This document shows positions 7,922 to 15,657 of a DNA stretch of 22,121 nucleotides, one piece after another. Location: NCBI GenBank assembly GCA_003242315.1, contig QGUY01000027.1, positions 1 to 22,121 on the forward strand, given 5' to 3'. How positions within the stretch are numbered: the stretch's first letter is position 1; each line of letters opens with the position of its first letter. The notes beneath the pieces are model-generated. The model did no database searches, was not told where the DNA came from, and saw only the letters and a program-made list of their open reading frames with translations. Source of the DNA: Bacteroidota bacterium (lineage in GTDB: Bacteria > Bacteroidota > Bacteroidia > Cytophagales > Cyclobacteriaceae). A program made the translations under genes and the position numbers.

Positions 7922-8317
7922 TCAGGTTGTACTGTGCCGGTTATACAGTGACGGATCCAGGAAGTATTTACTGTAGACCGGGTAGCGGCGCACTTCGCGG
8001 AGTTCCGGCCGTTTTCCTTTCTCAAACACCACCTTGTAGTAGAACTCGAGTCCCTTCTCAACGCGGATGTCTTTGGTGACGACGTAATAGCGTTTGTCGT
8101 AAGGGTTAAGCACGCGCACGCTCACGTGGAACAGACCGGGAAGACTCTTTACCCGCACGAAGCTGTTCGGCGTCTTGTTGTACAGCTTTCCGTTTACATA
8201 AACCTGCATCACGGTGCGGGCTTCGGCGCTGATCGCGATTCCTGAAATGTAGGCCTTGGATGAGAAGGCAATGCATGACAAAACGAGGGAAAGAACTCCA
8301 ACTGCTACACCTTTCAT
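7922..8317 (-). CDS. exported hypothetical protein with PEGA-like domain
   Basis: This 131-residue protein has a clear signal peptide (MKGVAVGVLSLVLSCIAFSSKA, residues 1-22). The mature part begins with a small beta domain (VMQVYVNGKLYNKTPNSFVRVKSLPG, then FHVSVRVLNPYDKRYY). It resembles the surface-binding PEGA-type domain at the start of many Bacteroidota DUF4476 proteins: an ornament-like 'NGK..N..P...V.V..L..G...V' pattern. The C-terminal half is basic and Tyr-rich (KGKRPELREVRRYPVYSKYF). It is probably periplasmic or at the outer membrane. It is transcribed leftward from just past the terminator of the redoxin gene, so it needs its own promoter between 8318 and 8380. The function is unknown and the domain likeness is by eye. 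Confidence 0.75.
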   Translation of the reverse strand: MKGVAVGVLSLVLSCIAFSSKAYISGIAISAEARTVMQVYVNGKLYNKTPNSFVRVKSLPGLFHVSVRVLNPYDKRYYVVTKDIRVEKGLEFYYKVVFEKGKRPELREVRRYPVYSKYFLDPSLYNRHSTT

Positions 8318-8380
8318 ATCACTAAAAAATGGTTCGACTCTATCGATTTACATCAAGCATTGTGCCAGTCGCGAACACGC

Positions 8381-8414
8381 AAAAAAAGCCCTGGAATGCT
8401 CCAGGGCTTTTTTT
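8381..8414 (-). terminator. strong rho-independent terminator, usable in both directions
   Basis: The 8-base perfect stem GCCCTGGA/TCCAGGGC (8388-8395 and 8400-8407) encloses an ATGC loop. It is flanked by seven A on the left and seven T on the right, so a T run follows the hairpin on either strand. It lies 17 bases beyond the stop of the minus-strand redoxin gene and most likely ends that two-gene operon. Confidence 0.92.
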
Positions 8415-8431
8415 ATTAAGCAGTTTCGATA

Positions 8432-9046
8432 TCAGGCGTTGCGATACTTGATGCCGCAGCCAACGGCCCGGGTCTTTTGAGTTGGCACTTTCTTGCCGGC
8501 GAGCAACGCTTCGATGGCGTCCTCCACGTAGCGTTTGTCGGCAGCATCGGCCTGCTGCGGGTTGTTGTCAATCGCGCCGATGTACGACACTACAAAATCG
8601 TTCCCTGACCTGGCAAGCACATAGACGTGAGGCGTATTCGTAGCGCCGAAGGCCCGTGCTACCTCCTGGGTTTCGTCGAACAGGTAGGGGAAAGTGTAGT
8701 TTTTCGACTTGGCACGCGCTACCATTTGTTCAAAAGAATCGCCAGGAGAGAGTTTTGGATCATTAGCGTTAATCGTGACGACCGGGAAACCCTTAGGTTG
8801 ATACTTCTTGTGTAACCCAATGATACGATCGTTGTATGCCTTGGAATAAGGACAGGTGTTGCAGTCGAAGATGAGGATAACACCTTTCTGGTCTTTGTAG
8901 TCAGCAAGGGAGACCATTTTTCCGTCGACGTTCTTCAGGGTGAAGTTCTCGACGCGGTCGCCCACTTCATATCCTTTCGGAGGAGCGAATGCCACCAGGG
9001 CTGCTATCGCAGCAGTGAGCATTAAGAGATTTAGCTTTTTTTTCAT
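8432..9046 (-). CDS. exported redoxin / thioredoxin-family protein
   Basis: A 204-residue AhpC/TSA-like thioredoxin-fold protein with an N-terminal signal or anchor segment (residues 1-21). The fold is marked by GDRVENFTLKNVDGK, VILIFDCNTCPYSKAYNDRI and the cis-Pro region TNTPHVYVL. The redox motif is CNTC (Cys62 and Cys65). A third Cys (Cys197) is in the C-terminal GCGIKYR, a tail I recall as typical of this Bacteroidota subfamily. It probably acts in the periplasm as a thiol-disulfide oxidoreductase or peroxidase-like protein; the substrate is unknown. It follows the TlpA-like gene by 36 bases in the same direction, forming an operon that ends at the 8381-8414 terminator. Confidence 0.88.
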   Translation of the reverse strand: MKKKLNLLMLTAAIAALVAFAPPKGYEVGDRVENFTLKNVDGKMVSLADYKDQKGVILIFDCNTCPYSKAYNDRIIGLHKKYQPKGFPVVTINANDPKLSPGDSFEQMVARAKSKNYTFPYLFDETQEVARAFGATNTPHVYVLARSGNDFVVSYIGAIDNNPQQADAADKRYVEDAIEALLAGKKVPTQKTRAVGCGIKYRNA

Positions 9047-9082
9047 AGGCGTTCGTAATAGGGTGACTTAACGAAAATTGTG

Positions 9083-9568
9083 TTACCGAACCTGGGCCAG
9101 TATTTCCTGAAGTTTGCCTTCCTTTAGCTGCCCTTCAACAAAAATTCTTTTACCGGTGTGTGGATTGATCACGAGCGTGGCAGGCAGCGCTCCGGACCAT
9201 GAAGGTTCCACCCGGTCGATCCATGAATTTGGATCCGGTTCATCGAGCAGCAATACCTGTGACTGTAATTTCCTCCGGGTTACAAACCGATACACCTTTT
9301 GAGGATCCGGGTCCAGGTCGAGGTCCATGCTGACCAGGAACACGTCCACGTCGGGTGCAGAGGCATTTAGCTCTTCGAGTAGGGGCAACTCCTGGATGCA
9401 CGGCGCGCACCAGGTTGCCCAGAAATTAACAACCATTACATTTCCGGACGGCCGGGACATGAGGGACGTTAGTTCGGACAACCTGACGATCCGGGCATTC
9501 GGCGGCGTCTGACCCCTCGCACCGAGATATGCGAATGCCAGCACCGCAAACCAGACAACCTTCTTCAT
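9083..9568 (-). CDS. TlpA-like thioredoxin-family protein
   Basis: A 161-residue exported thiol-disulfide oxidoreductase. The signal peptide is MKKVVWFAVLAFAYLGARG (residues 1-19). The thioredoxin domain carries WATWCAPC with active-site Cys54 and Cys57, and the cis-proline loop GALPATLVI. The typical TlpA pattern VVNFWATWCAPCIQELPLLEEL is clear. It probably reduces or exchanges disulfides of periplasmic proteins. It is the first gene of a two-gene leftward operon with the redoxin protein, so the two may act on the same targets. Its promoter must lie in 9569-9640, which is AT-rich; TAATTTG on the minus strand there is close to, but not, a consensus -7 box. Confidence 0.9.
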   Translation of the reverse strand: MKKVVWFAVLAFAYLGARGQTPPNARIVRLSELTSLMSRPSGNVMVVNFWATWCAPCIQELPLLEELNASAPDVDVFLVSMDLDLDPDPQKVYRFVTRRKLQSQVLLLDEPDPNSWIDRVEPSWSGALPATLVINPHTGKRIFVEGQLKEGKLQEILAQVR

Positions 9569-9671
9569 GTGCGTGTAATAAAATCTGCGTTTTCTGTCAC
9601 AAATTATCTATGATTCAACGAGTTAATCGGCGCTTCAATTCATTCAAAAAGAATTCCACAAATTAGAGGAG

Positions 9672-9680
9672 TTATCCACA
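9672..9680 (+). promoter_or_regulatory. perfect DnaA box TTATCCACA
   Basis: This is an exact match to the bacterial DnaA-box consensus. A related TTCCACA (9654-9660) starts about two helical turns to the left on the same strand, and a one-mismatch box (TTTTCCACA) lies on the opposite strand at 9750-9758. One exact 9-mer can occur by chance in a genome, but the clustering in an AT-rich gap makes DnaA binding plausible. Confidence 0.5.
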
Positions 9681-9749
9681 AGACCTGTAGGGTAGCAATT
9701 AACAGGTTGATTATCAATCCCTTTTGAGTCGCGCCGTCAATCATTTGTT

Positions 9750-9758
9750 TGTGGAAAA
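9750..9758 (-). promoter_or_regulatory. DnaA-box-like TTTTCCACA
   Basis: Read on the minus strand this is TTTTCCACA, one base from the consensus TTATCCACA. It lies 69 bases from the perfect box, in the opposite orientation. It is weaker evidence on its own. Confidence 0.35.
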
Positions 9759-9965
9759 CTCAGAAGCCCCGTCCGTTTCGGACGAATTGGCTTTGAGAAC
9801 ATGCCGCGCCAGCAAGCCTGATGCCACTGGTTTTTAACTTCGGGTTCACGTTAGATTAGACGCAAATCCTGGGGAACATAACGGAATTATTCTGCATCTC
9901 GTATTGCTATACCAAGAGCAGCGCACTCCCGCTCCACGAGTTGACAAATGGTATATGTGAGTGGT

Positions 9966-10358
9966 ATGAACTTTACGAAGATCAAGGAAACGTGTCTGTA
10001 CATTAATGACTTGGAAACAGCGCGCTCGTTCTATGAGGGCAAGCTCGGGTTGCCTGTGATTGACTATCAACCCGGGAAGCATTTGTTTCTCCGCGCTGGA
10101 ATGTCAGTGTTGTTGTGCTTCAATCCGGAAGATTCGCGCCAGAAGACAAGTCCACCGCCACACTATGGTGGAGGACGGCAGCACCTTGCGTTTGAGGTCC
10201 CCGAAGCGGACTACGAACGGGCTAAGAAGGAAGTAGCAGATCGCGGGATAGCAATCACTGAAGAAGTGACGTGGAAAAGTGGTACGCGATCGTTCTACTT
10301 CGAAGATCCCGAAGGCAACGTGTTGGAGATAGTCCCTGAGCGAGGCATATGGGACTAA
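9966..10358 (+). CDS. VOC-family protein (glyoxalase/dioxygenase fold)
   Basis: A 130-residue protein with the two beta-alpha-beta-beta-beta modules of the vicinal-oxygen-chelate fold. Module one begins KETCLYINDLETARSFYEGKLGLPV. Module two contains RQHLAFEVPEADYERAKKEV and ends FYFEDPEGNVLEIVPERGIW. The His in QHLAFEV and the Glu in VLEIVPE are likely metal ligands. Members include glyoxalase I, ring-cleaving dioxygenases and antibiotic-binding proteins, and the sequence alone does not say which this is. ATG at 9966 is chosen because the domain starts immediately after it; ATG at 9948 would add six residues. It converges on the next gene with a 10-base gap and has no obvious functional partner. 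Confidence 0.85.
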   Translation: MNFTKIKETCLYINDLETARSFYEGKLGLPVIDYQPGKHLFLRAGMSVLLCFNPEDSRQKTSPPPHYGGGRQHLAFEVPEADYERAKKEVADRGIAITEEVTWKSGTRSFYFEDPEGNVLEIVPERGIWD

Positions 10359-10368
10359 ACTTCCACAC

Positions 10369-10641
10369 CTAGCTCTTAGCGATGCTTACGTTTAAGGACG
10401 TAACGGTCGCCGGTGATGGTTCGGGAGCAGGCTGTTCCCTGGTTGCGGGAGCGCTGTAAACATTTTCGAACCATTGCTTATAGTCCTTGTACAGGATGCA
10501 GTCCTGGTGTAGCTGACCGTCAATAAGAATCTTGATGAAAAGTTCGCGACTCAACGACTGCGTAATCTTCTGCTGCTGATCCTCCGGGAGCTCCTTGAGT
10601 TGTACATACTCAATGCCCTTGTATAGTTTAGGGTGTTCCAT
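10369..10641 (-). CDS. small conserved-type hypothetical protein
   Basis: This 90-residue soluble protein starts at the ATG at 10641; an in-frame TTG at 10668 would add nine residues. The first 60 residues look folded, mixed helix and strand, with YKGIEYVQLKELPEDQQQKI and LFIKILIDGQLHQDCILYKDYKQWFENVY. The rest is a low-complexity Pro/Ala/Thr tail. There is no signal peptide or membrane segment. I recall similar short proteins in Cytophagales but know no function. It is divergent from recG (137-base gap) and convergent with the VOC gene. The codon and residue pattern look like a real gene. Confidence 0.7.
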   Translation of the reverse strand: MEHPKLYKGIEYVQLKELPEDQQQKITQSLSRELFIKILIDGQLHQDCILYKDYKQWFENVYSAPATREQPAPEPSPATVTSLNVSIAKS

Positions 10642-10778
10642 CGCAAACGACTCCGGGTTAGTACTCAATTGTCACTAAATATTAACCACGGAAATAATAG
10701 ACACTGCAATTTAGAAGAATTGTCTCAGGTGAGTTACCAAAGCTCTGCAAAAATTTTTTTAAGATTTGCTTCTCAGAC

Positions 10779-12554
10779 ATGGCGACATTTTTTGAAACGT
10801 CAGTTGAATTCCTGAAAGGCGTCGGCCCACAACGGGCAGCGCTGCTGAATCGGGAGCTTTCCATCTTTACCTATGGTGACCTTCTTCAACACTACCCGTT
10901 CCGTTACGAAGATAGGACCCGCTTCTATTCCATCAGTGACATTACGGACGAAATGCCCTATGTTCAGTTAAGAGGAACGATTAAGCGCGTAGACTTCCAT
11001 GGAATCGGCAGAAGCCGCAGGATGACGGCGCAATTTTCTGACGGTACCGGTACACTGGAGTTGGTCTGGTTTCAGGGCATCACCTGGATTGCCTCCAAGT
11101 TAAAAACCGGCATCGAGTACGTTGTTTTTGGGAAACCCACCCGGTATGGGACAAAGTGGAACATTGCTCACCCGGAACTTGAAATCCCATCTGCGGCGGT
11201 TGAAAGTCGCGGATCATTCCATCCAGTGTATCCGTTGACGGAAAAACTCAGGGCGAGACATATCGACAGCAAGTTCTTTTCTCGCCTGATGCGCGAGGCG
11301 CTACTACAGGCTGCCGGCAAGATTCATGAAACACTTCCTCCACGCCTGTGTGCCGACAGAGATCTCATGTCCCGCAGCGACGCGATGCACGCAATACACT
11401 TCCCTCCGGATATAGATACACTTAATCGTGCCCGAAGACGCCTCAAGTTCGAGGAATTGTTCTTCACACAACTGCGACTGATACAGATGAAGCTGCTGAG
11501 GAAGGAAAAATTCCCCGGTCAGGTCTTCAACAACACGTCACTGGTCAATACTTTCTACAATGAGGTGCTTCCGTTTCCGCTTACAGCCGCGCAGAAGCGC
11601 GTCATCAAAGAAATTTACGCGGACCTAAAGTCAGGGAAGCAAATGAATCGCCTCCTCCAGGGCGACGTAGGCAGTGGCAAGACCATCGTCGCCTTCCTTT
11701 GCATGTTGATAGTATGCGGCAGTCAGGCGCAATGCGCGCTGATGGCGCCAACAGAAATCCTTGCACAGCAACACTTCCATAACCTTTCACGATACGCCAA
11801 CGCCATGAGCATGCCGATCGCGCTGCTCACCGGCAGTACCCCCAAGCGAACGAGGCAGGAATTGCACCGTCTGTTACGTGCAGGTGTGATAAAGGTCGTA
11901 ATAGGTACCCATGCGCTCATTGAAGAGGAAGTACGCTTCAATCGTTTGGGTCTCGCGATTGTTGATGAGCAGCACCGCTTCGGCGTAGCTCAGCGGTCAA
12001 AGTTATGGTCGAAGAGCGACGGCGTGTACCCTCATGTGTTAGTGATGAGTGCCACGCCCATCCCTCGCACGCTGGCGATGACGCTCTACGGAGACCTGGA
12101 TATCTCAATAATCGACGAGTTGCCAAAAGGCAGAAAGCCAATCAAGACTGTGCATCGCAATGACTCACACAGGCTGCAGGTCAACCAGTTCATTCGTGAT
12201 CAGGTCAGCGAAGGACGCCAGGTGTACATCGTTTATCCGCTGATCGAAGAATCGGAGAAACTCGACCTGAAACACCTCATGGATGGCTATGAAAGTATTT
12301 GTCGCGCATTTCCGGACTATGCGATAAGTATTGTCCATGGCAAGATGAAGCCCGATGCGCGAGCGTTTGAGATGGATCGATTCGTGCGGGGAGAGACGAA
12401 CATTATGGTGGCCACGACTGTCATCGAGGTGGGTGTTGATGTGCCCAACGCCACCGTTATGATAATAGAAAATGCCGAGCGATTTGGATTGCTTCAGCTT
12501 CATCAGCTCCGCGGACGCGTTGGGCGCGGTGCCGATCAATCGTATTCATTCTGA
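10779..12554 (+). CDS. recG: ATP-dependent DNA helicase RecG, N-terminal 591 residues (frameshifted)
   Basis: RecG remodels stalled replication forks and Holliday junctions. The start ATFFETSVEFLKGVGPQRAA and the OB-fold wedge domain (about residues 55-150) are typical. Helicase motifs follow: Walker A GDVGSGKT (295-302), DEQH box VDEQHRFG (Asp396-His399), motif III VMSATPIPRT, and motif VI QLHQLRGRVGRG. Three codons after ADQSY (SF, then TGA) the frame closes at 12554, where intact homologues continue as a conserved C-terminal region. That region is present in the -1 frame immediately downstream (12554-12871). The product as read lacks the TRG translocation motif region and would probably be non-functional. 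It may be a true mutation or a sequencing or assembly error. Confidence 0.9.
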   Translation: MATFFETSVEFLKGVGPQRAALLNRELSIFTYGDLLQHYPFRYEDRTRFYSISDITDEMPYVQLRGTIKRVDFHGIGRSRRMTAQFSDGTGTLELVWFQGITWIASKLKTGIEYVVFGKPTRYGTKWNIAHPELEIPSAAVESRGSFHPVYPLTEKLRARHIDSKFFSRLMREALLQAAGKIHETLPPRLCADRDLMSRSDAMHAIHFPPDIDTLNRARRRLKFEELFFTQLRLIQMKLLRKEKFPGQVFNNTSLVNTFYNEVLPFPLTAAQKRVIKEIYADLKSGKQMNRLLQGDVGSGKTIVAFLCMLIVCGSQAQCALMAPTEILAQQHFHNLSRYANAMSMPIALLTGSTPKRTRQELHRLLRAGVIKVVIGTHALIEEEVRFNRLGLAIVDEQHRFGVAQRSKLWSKSDGVYPHVLVMSATPIPRTLAMTLYGDLDISIIDELPKGRKPIKTVHRNDSHRLQVNQFIRDQVSEGRQVYIVYPLIEESEKLDLKHLMDGYESICRAFPDYAISIVHGKMKPDARAFEMDRFVRGETNIMVATTVIEVGVDVPNATVMIIENAERFGLLQLHQLRGRVGRGADQSYSF

Positions 12555-12556
12555 TG
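12541..12556 (+). other. recG: recG frameshift site (one base missing near 12546-12547)
   Basis: The first frame reads Q-S-Y-S-F-stop. If one base is added between the TAT codon (12543-12545) and the ATT at 12548, the reading becomes Q-S-Y-x-I-L-M-T, where x would be encoded by T?C (probably Cys, TGC). The restored protein is 697 residues, the normal RecG size. There is no homopolymer and no slippery heptamer at the site, so programmed frameshifting is unlikely. Confidence 0.85.
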
Positions 12557-12871
12557 ACCAACACCCGCCTTTCCGCTGACTCCAAAAAACGGATCGACAC
12601 CCTCGTTCGAACCAACAACGGTTTTGAAATTGCAGAAGCCGACCTGCAGCTTCGCGGTCCTGGCGACCTAATGGGAACACAACAAAGTGGAATCCCGGAC
12701 CTTCACATTGCTGACCTCGCGCGGGATGGCGATATACTTCGTGAAGCCCGTGAAGCCGCCATTGAAATACTGGAGAGAGATCCCGATCTGAAGCTGCCCG
12801 AAAATGAAATAATTGCTGCGCAACTCCGGAAACATCCCAAATCCTCTATGAACTGGAGCCGCATCAGCTAG
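12554..12871 (+). CDS. recG: RecG C-terminal fragment (frameshifted)
   Basis: This is the out-of-frame continuation of recG. It has SADSKKRIDTLVRTNNGFEIAEADLQLRGPGDLMGTQQSG, matching the C-terminal RecG region that includes the TRG (translocation by RecG) motif, then a helical tail LHIADLARDGDILREAREAA and the end FxxSMNWSRIS-like tail at 12871. Its ATG overlaps the TGA of the first fragment by one base, but this Met is simply the internal Met of the ILMT segment, so it is not likely to be an independent gene. Confidence 0.85.
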   Translation: MTNTRLSADSKKRIDTLVRTNNGFEIAEADLQLRGPGDLMGTQQSGIPDLHIADLARDGDILREAREAAIEILERDPDLKLPENEIIAAQLRKHPKSSMNWSRIS

Positions 12872-12933
12872 AGACGCCAATAACTTTTCATATCCGGCAT
12901 ATTCATTACATGCCCGCCGAACAGTGTTTTAGG

Positions 12934-12960
12934 TTTGGCCAGGTGCAATGGTTAAATTTG
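12934..12960 (+). promoter_or_regulatory. Bacteroidota-type promoter before the propeller gene
   Basis: TAAATTTG at 12953-12960 is an exact match to the Bacteroidota -7 box TAnnTTTG, 17 bases before the start codon. An upstream TTTG at 12934-12937 is closer than the usual 19-21 base spacing; TTTT at 12927-12930 is an alternative -33 element. This would drive the propeller-lipoprotein-kinase cluster. Confidence 0.5.
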
Positions 12961-12977
12961 ATTGACGGCGTATCCCT

Positions 12978-15608
12978 ATGAGGAATTTTTTATACGTACT
13001 CAGCCTGGTATCTTTTTTCTGCCATGCTCAACCGGGGCACTATTTCCTGTCGCACTTCACACCTTCTGACAAAAAGATCGACCACGCTGCTTTCGATATG
13101 GTTCAGGATGCGAATGGATTTATGTACTTCGCAACCCGTGCCGGCATTCTCCAATTCGACGGAACGAACTGGAACCTCATTCCTGCCGGAGGGGCGGTAT
13201 ACACCATCGAAGCAGGGCAGGATGGAACACTATATTGGGGTGGTTCTGATGGCTTTGGCGATCTGCGACCCGGTGCCAACGGGGCAATGGTGGCACGGAA
13301 GCATCCGCAGAGCGCCGACGGAGATTTCTTCAGCATAGCCGTCGGACAGGATGTGGTCTGCTTCCTAAGTGATCAAGGCTTGGCCGTTCTCGAAGGCGAC
13401 AGTGTCAAAATGCTGAAAGCACCAGAGGAGGCAGGGGAATTCACGGCGCTTGTGGAAGTCTTTGGTGAGATTTTTATCAGCACCGAGGGGCTGGGAATTC
13501 TGCAACTTGAAGGGCATAGTGCCTTCCAACCCGCACGTTTCGGTGCGATACAAATCCCCGGCGTCGTATTTTCATCAACAATCGGAGAACAATGCCTGAT
13601 TGCGACCTCCGACGACCGGCTTTATTTATGTGAACGGGATTTCCGATTGAAACCGGTTCTGGCCAGTGAGCAAAACCTGCTTTCAGCGGGAAGCATTGTG
13701 GAGATGCGTTGGATTAATGAGCGGCTTATTGCGATTGGTACACTCCGCGAGGGCGTCATTTTTGCCGATCCGCTTTCCGGACATATTGCTTCGTTGCTGG
13801 ATTACAACACAGGCCTACCCGACAATGAAGTCTACGCAATGTATGTTGATCGGGGAAAGAATGTCTGGGTCGCTCATGACTACGGGTTCACACGCATTGC
13901 ACCGGGCATGCCCTTTCGCAATTACAGCAGCTATGACGGTCTTAATGGAAACTTGTTGTGTGCAGAGACTTTTCACGAGGAAGTTTACGTGGGCACATCT
14001 CTTGGATTGTACAGGCTCACCAGCGAGCCTGTGTATGAAGAAGTAACGTGGTATGAACCCATGGAAGCGAAGCAAAACAACAATGCTCAGGATCAGTCGA
14101 AAACAAGGCGAAAAGGATTGTTCTCATTTCTGCGGAAAAAGGAAGACAAAACCCAACGCACACCACAGCGGCAGGAAGTGCAGCAGCGAACATCGCGCGT
14201 GCTGAAGTCGGAGCGCTACATATACAAACCCGTGAATGGAATCACGGCGAAAGTCTCGTCGTTAACGCGCCTAGGCGACAGGTTGCTCGCGTCCGGCCTC
14301 GGAGGCGTATTTGAGGTCGATCGCACCAGGGCACAGCAAATCCTTAACTTACCGGTCCGCTTCTCTTTCGCTACGAGTGATGGACATCTTATAGTCTCGG
14401 CTTACGACAACAGGATAATTCTTCTCACGCAGAGCGGCAAAGACTGGAAGCAGGTTGATGTGCTGAACCACATTGATGACCTGGTTTCGCAAGTATTTGA
14501 GCATGACGGCGCTATTTGGCTGTGTGGAATGGGAACGATATACCAAACGTCGATCGAGGGTGACCGCTTTTCCGTCCTTCGTGCTTTACCCATTGAGAAC
14601 AAGGACTTTTCTCATACGATCGGCTTTGCCTGGAGCGGTCGGCCCATCTTCGTGAACCGGAGTGGCTTTTACTACTTCGAAAGCGTAGATGGACCGCTGA
14701 TTCGTATAGACAGTTTGCCGGAGCCCTACGCATACTTTGCTTCATCCGGTACCGTGTGGTATTCCGATGCACACGCATGGAAGACGCTTGGATCGCGAAC
14801 CAACGCGGGGATTAATGTACTGCGTCTTCTCGACGACATTCGTGCCATCAACGAAATCGAAAATAGCCAGGACCTATGGGTTATCAACAGCACCGATGTG
14901 TTGTACCGCCTGTCGCCGCAGAGCCTTCGCAACTTTGCGCCTGGTTTTCCGCTGATGATTCACTCGGTGACGCAGGGAGATCGCCAGTTTGATCCCGCGG
15001 GCCGAATTGCTGTCGAACAGGACGGTGGACCCGTGCTGTTTCAGGTGGTGCGTCCTAATTATCTGGGGCCGGCGTCGTCTGAGTACCGATATTTCCTTTC
15101 TGGCATTAGTGATGATTGGTCGGACTGGTCTGTCCTGAACAACCAGATCTCCATTCCCTATCTGCCACCCGGCGTATACACGCTGCAGGTCCAATCGCGA
15201 GACATTCTCGGGCAGGTTCACGAAATGACACCTGTGCGGTTCACGGTGCGGCCTGTGTTCTGGAAGAGCACGTGGTTCTATGCGATGGAGTTGACGCTCT
15301 TCGCGCTATTGGGGTGGTTGTCGCTTAAGTTGAGTCTCAGGTATCGACTAGTGAGTCGCGTATTGGCGTTGCTGACGATCATCCTGTTGATAGAATTCAT
15401 TCAAACCCTCGCAGGGCATTCCTTCTCTACTTCGAGCCCGCTTGCCGATTTTCTTCTTCAGGTCGTCATAGCGTTTCTCATCCTGCCTGTAGAATCATAT
15501 CTCCGGAAGGTTATGTTCAGGGACGGCAAGAAAAGCAAGCTCCTCGCAGTTATCGACGATCTCGATCGGCGGGAAAAGGAAGAACGCCAGAAAAGTGCAT
15601 CAGGTTGA
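12978..15608 (+). CDS. beta-propeller / Y_Y_Y membrane sensor protein without kinase domain
   Basis: An 876-residue exported protein. A signal peptide (residues 1-17, ending FFCHA) is followed by two-component-regulator-type propeller repeats (for example NGFMYFATRAGILQFDGTNWN and GKNVWVAHDYGFTRIAPG). A basic, Gln/Lys/Arg-rich insertion occupies about residues 360-412. More propeller blades follow, then a Y_Y_Y (triple-tyrosine) domain at about 693-759 with YRYFLSGISDDWSDW and LPPGVYTLQVQSRD. Three membrane segments follow at about 767-787, 797-815 and 828-845, and a charged cytoplasmic tail of about 30 residues. Related sensors end in a histidine kinase or DNA-binding domain; here neither is present. 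A likely role is ligand sensing with signal passed to a separate partner, perhaps one of the nearby kinases, but this is inference. It probably heads the cluster 12978-18230. Confidence 0.85.
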   Translation: MRNFLYVLSLVSFFCHAQPGHYFLSHFTPSDKKIDHAAFDMVQDANGFMYFATRAGILQFDGTNWNLIPAGGAVYTIEAGQDGTLYWGGSDGFGDLRPGANGAMVARKHPQSADGDFFSIAVGQDVVCFLSDQGLAVLEGDSVKMLKAPEEAGEFTALVEVFGEIFISTEGLGILQLEGHSAFQPARFGAIQIPGVVFSSTIGEQCLIATSDDRLYLCERDFRLKPVLASEQNLLSAGSIVEMRWINERLIAIGTLREGVIFADPLSGHIASLLDYNTGLPDNEVYAMYVDRGKNVWVAHDYGFTRIAPGMPFRNYSSYDGLNGNLLCAETFHEEVYVGTSLGLYRLTSEPVYEEVTWYEPMEAKQNNNAQDQSKTRRKGLFSFLRKKEDKTQRTPQRQEVQQRTSRVLKSERYIYKPVNGITAKVSSLTRLGDRLLASGLGGVFEVDRTRAQQILNLPVRFSFATSDGHLIVSAYDNRIILLTQSGKDWKQVDVLNHIDDLVSQVFEHDGAIWLCGMGTIYQTSIEGDRFSVLRALPIENKDFSHTIGFAWSGRPIFVNRSGFYYFESVDGPLIRIDSLPEPYAYFASSGTVWYSDAHAWKTLGSRTNAGINVLRLLDDIRAINEIENSQDLWVINSTDVLYRLSPQSLRNFAPGFPLMIHSVTQGDRQFDPAGRIAVEQDGGPVLFQVVRPNYLGPASSEYRYFLSGISDDWSDWSVLNNQISIPYLPPGVYTLQVQSRDILGQVHEMTPVRFTVRPVFWKSTWFYAMELTLFALLGWLSLKLSLRYRLVSRVLALLTIILLIEFIQTLAGHSFSTSSPLADFLLQVVIAFLILPVESYLRKVMFRDGKKSKLLAVIDDLDRREKEERQKSASG

Positions 15609-15657
15609 ATAAGCGAATGTCGCTATCTTCACTCCACTGATCCCAAAAAACGGATAG

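Larger units (their letters stand above)
9569..9965. other. 397-base intergenic region, AT-rich on its left side
   Basis: I see no protein gene or RNA gene here. It separates divergent genes, so it must hold two promoters. The left part (about 9575-9670) is clearly more AT-rich than the surrounding genes. It contains TCCACA-type DnaA-box-like sites (listed separately), a hairpin CGTCCG-TTT-CGGACG at 9770-9784 without a T run, and a TTGAT-T-ATCAA inverted repeat at about 9708-9718. Confidence 0.7.

Noticed and set aside
9770..9784. GC-rich hairpin as a transcription terminator.
   Set aside because: The stem is only 6 bases and no T run follows on either strand.
12541..12556. Programmed -1 frameshifting as the explanation for the split recG.
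   Set aside because: There is no X-XXY-YYZ slippery heptamer or downstream structure evident, and a one-base insertion gives the expected conserved sequence.
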